Below are positions 61,267 to 64,000 of a DNA stretch of 64,000 nt, piece after piece. The position numbers were made by a program, and so were the translations under genes. Source of the DNA: Hyaloscypha bicolor E (taxonomy: Eukaryota; Ascomycota; Leotiomycetes; Helotiales; Hyaloscyphaceae). The notes under the pieces are model-generated. The model ran no database searches and was not told where the DNA came from. It saw only the letters and a program-made list of their open reading frames with translations. Location of the stretch: positions 1,364,001 through 1,428,000 of the forward strand of contig NW_020194515.1 of the NCBI RefSeq assembly GCF_002865645.1, given 5' to 3'. The stretch's first letter is position 1; every line of letters begins with the position of its first letter.

Positions 61267-63107
61267 ATGGAGAAGCAAATGTGAGGAGAAGCAGTCATGT
61301 CAGTGCTGTAGAAGCTGGAGTTTGCTGATAACGCTTTAGACCTTCTGCTGGATCACATATCTCGTACCAAGCGAATGTCAACCGACAGAAAACCAAGAAG
61401 TGGGCAGAGGCGAAGCCTGCGAATTATGGTGGTGATGACTGGGGAGACGACGACTATGATTACGAGCCTCCCCCACCACTGGCAAAGCCAGCAGGACTGC
61501 GACAGCAAGGCCAGGCAATGCATAGCCTTGCGAGAGCTGATTTTCCGAGTTTGAACGATGGCAGGCCATATGGTGATTTATTGCCGCTTCCAGAACCAGC
61601 CGAAGTGGACAGTCATCGGCGAAAGTTTTCCTCCGATACAGAGGACGAAAAGCGCCGGTACCCACATCCAACGGATGAACCATTTTCAGCTGGCAAAGCT
61701 CTCCCATCTATTCGCCCAAGCGATATCTATCGCCGAATGGAAGAAGAACGTGAAAGAGAACGCCGGTATCTCTCTAGGAGTAGTTCGCCCGACCCTCAGG
61801 ATCCGCGCCCAAGACCACAAAAACTCCAAGTGCTGCCGCCCGGAGCGGATAAAATCGAGCCCGTCAATGCCGCTGTTAAAGGGAAGGAAATTGACATAAC
61901 AAACCGCTCGTTAGCTCTTCTCCAGGACTTCAAGGAGCCCAGCACTGGACTTCCGTCTTCAACTATAAAAATATCTCCAGCACTACCTCCAAGAGCCCAG
62001 AAAATCAAGCCCGGCAACAAGGAAATTATGGGCATCGAGTTTAGCCATACTAAGTACGCCAGCCAGAAAGTCGTTCCCTTTATTAGTATCAGGCAGCTGG
62101 GTTACGGTTCGCTCGGGGTCGTCGATGCGGTCCGCCCTATCGCCGGCGAGGAAGGTGCTCTCTTGGCCCGAAAGGTAATTCGAGTTCAAGGTGTGGCACG
62201 AAAAATAGTGTTGCCGCTCATTCAAAGTGAAGTGGCAATTCTAAGAGAACTCAACCACCAGCATATCATCCAAGTCGTGTGCACTTATGAAACAATATCT
62301 GTTCCGCGACAATTCGGTATTCTGTTATCCCCAGTTGGCGAGGAAGATCTTTTGCATTATATGGAGCGAGTCAGCGAGGATGATTTTCCTGAGAAAGATA
62401 TCGCAAATTTGGAGAAGTGGCGTTATTGTCTCGCGAATGCCGTAGCGTACATTCATTCTCAAAACATTCGACACAAGGATATCAAGCCCAGCAACGTCAT
62501 ATGCAAAGGGGCTGCAATTTACTTGACGGACTTCGGATCAGCACATCAATTCAGTATAGGTCTAACCAGCTCAACTGACGGGGGCCTCCTCGGCGTCACC
62601 AAAATGTATAGCGCACCTGAGGTCATTGACGAAGACAGAAGAGGACGATCAGCGGACATCTTCTCTCTAGGATGTGTGTTTGCCGAGATGGCTACTGTGA
62701 TTCATGGCCGAAGAGTCGAGGACTTTCACGATTTTCGAAGCGAGCCGGATCCTGACGAGCCGCAACAGATGACCATATGTTACTATGCCACAGCTTACAA
62801 GCTAAGAGATTGGTTTGCCACAGGCAAAGAAAAGGAGGTTGCATCATATGCTCTGATATCTGCGATGATGAGTAGTGATCGGAAACGACGACCCACCGCG
62901 GAAGAACTCAAGGGAGGCCTCCTACAAGATATAGAGTTGTCCTCGCCTTGCCAATGTTTTCAGACCGCACAGTTCTCGGGACTTCCGGCCTTGCCTACAC
63001 ATGATCCGCTTGATATCAATTACTTCCCTGACGATAAAATTGCAATCATTTTGCCGTCCGAAAGCGAGACGTCAGGAACGGTTCAAAAAGTAGTGGACAG
63101 ATATTAG
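61267..63107 (+). CDS. Serine/threonine protein kinase
   Basis: A 14-base first exon (61267-61280) joins 61340-63107 to give 593 aa. The junction restores MEKQIPSAGSHISYQANV. The start region (KKWAEAKPANYGGDDWGDDD, then Pro-rich) resembles the opening of a widespread group of fungal proteins. The kinase domain spans roughly residues 248-520: glycine loop LGYGSLGVV, catalytic Lys in LLARKVI, HxD-type loop IRHKDIKPSN (HKD instead of HRD), DFG in LTDFGSA, APE in YSAPEVID, and DIFSLGCVFAEM. All key residues are present, so it is probably active. Substrate and pathway unknown. Convergent with the FunK1 relic, five bases between stops. Confidence 0.85.
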
Positions 63108-63111
63108 GAGG

Positions 63112-64000
63112 TTACGTAAAATAAAAAGGCTGTCTCGACGCCGATACCAGATAGCTTCCCAGCCTACGATTAATAGAGAAGAAATGGCAAGCCATCAGAA
63201 CAACCCGGACTTTTCGTTGTGATTTAGCGGATGTCAGGACTTGTGCTGCTCGCCTAGCCAAACGAGTGGGTGACGGGATGCTGGATTTCGTGGGTCTCAC
63301 CCTCCTCCTGTTTGGCTTTGAACTTGGCGCAGCTGATTCTTCACCATTATGTTCTCCGTTGTAGCCGTAGCGAATGCACATCCATATAAAGACATAGAAA
63401 AAAGACTCAAGATCGTGCCGATAAGTGTGGCCCTTGCCTTGAAGTACCTCGATTGCCATGAACTGTGTGGTTCCAGTCCGGTGACTAGCTCCACTAGGCA
63501 CGCAATTCAACTCTTTTCCTAAGTCCATATCAATTAATCTCCCTTTCGGGACTCCTTTACTAACAGGGGTTGTAATAATGATATTATTTTCAGAAATGTC
63601 CCGATAGAGCATCTTCCTATCCTCTAAAAGTGACTTATAACCCGTAATAGCATTGCGAAACGCTTCTAAAAGCTCTCTAACTGATTTATATAAATAAAGT
63701 GGTCGTTCAGCCGGTAAAATTATTAAGCAGGTATGTATTCGGTTGCCATACGTCTTACTCTCCTAACTCGTTAGGCTATTAGCTTTGGGTTCCTCGATAC
63801 TCTAGACATTGGAAATGTCTTACTCGTACTTCTTTATATCCGGCTCAGAATTCGTAGCAACTATCTGACTATTATCCGATTTGAATCTCTTTATTATATT
63901 ACTCTTAGTAGATCCTTTGTCACGTTTTCTTTTCTGCCCGGAAAACGATACTAGAGTACTACTTATAGTAATTCCGAGACCGGTCAAGCGTTCTATACTA
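63112..64000 (-). pseudogene. FunK1-type fungal protein kinase, RIP-like nonsense codons, runs off window
   Basis: Minus-strand reading from the window edge gives GQKRKRDKGSTKSN, SQIVATNSEPDIKKYE, NRIHTCLIILPAERPLYLYKSV, LLYR/MLYRDISENNIIITTP, LIDMDLGKEL, GTTQFMAIEVL and TYRHDLESFFYVFIWM, the hallmark blocks of FunK1 (Pkinase_fungal) kinases. Three in-frame stops interrupt it: TAA at 63820-63822, TAG at 63802-63804 and TAG at 63763-63765. Each fits a Gln codon changed C to T (CAA/CAG), as RIP does. The end after residue IRYGYNG lacks the usual family text. The 5' part lies beyond the window. An intact ORF remains only from Met at 63612. Confidence 0.8.

Overview
The window reads as nuclear DNA of a filamentous ascomycete (Pezizomycotina, plausibly Leotiomycetes/Helotiales; the class is inference). 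Evidence: short 45-90 bp introns with GT(A/G)xGT donors and CTAAC-type branch sites, 2EXR-domain proteins, a HET-domain protein with ankyrin repeats, a FunK1 kinase relic with C-to-T nonsense codons typical of repeat-induced point mutation (RIP), and housekeeping genes of fungal type (Dcp1, Rad23, eIF6, Swi5, MAPEG, pyruvate-decarboxylase family). No bacterial, phage, CRISPR or tRNA feature was found.

Layout. 0.6-11.3 kb: alpha/beta hydrolase, a Cys-rich F-box/2EXR-like protein, Dcp1, a decayed GMC oxidoreductase, a small two-exon gene and a maltose-type O-acetyltransferase. 11.3-19.4 kb: a Tc1/mariner-like MITE, an unrecognised gene with Cys pairs and apparent GC-AG introns, a fungal transcription-factor-like protein, a MYND + pRiA4b-ORF3-like protein and a 2EXR protein. 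19.4-31.4 kb: gene-poor accessory DNA with tandem repeats, a HET-ankyrin gene, inverted repeats and a very unusual palindrome region. 31.4-46.5 kb: a four-TM membrane protein, Rad23, a large RGG protein and eIF6, separated by long non-coding stretches. 47-54 kb: two broken 2EXR-like genes, MAPEG protein, a nine-exon pyruvate-decarboxylase-family gene and a transposase relic. 54.7-64 kb: Swi5, a LURP-one-related protein, a membrane-protein fragment, a protein kinase and a FunK1 pseudogene that runs off the window.

The most striking observation is at 24695-25519. This 825-bp block makes sense only if its base order is reversed WITHOUT complementing. Its complement, read left to right, is identical over 119 nt (24695-24813) to 25732-25850, and also contains a recognisable fungal protein start (MSFGFSIGDF...) followed by an intron 3' end and the expected next exon. 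Reversing the block in place extends the neighbouring perfect 95-bp palindrome to about 214-bp arms ending in TA. No known biological process inverts strand polarity in this way, so this most likely marks a sequence-processing or assembly error (or deliberate alteration).

Gene models were built by eye from frame, splice signals and family memory. Spliced lengths were checked to be multiples of three for the main multi-exon models, but no alignment or database search was run.
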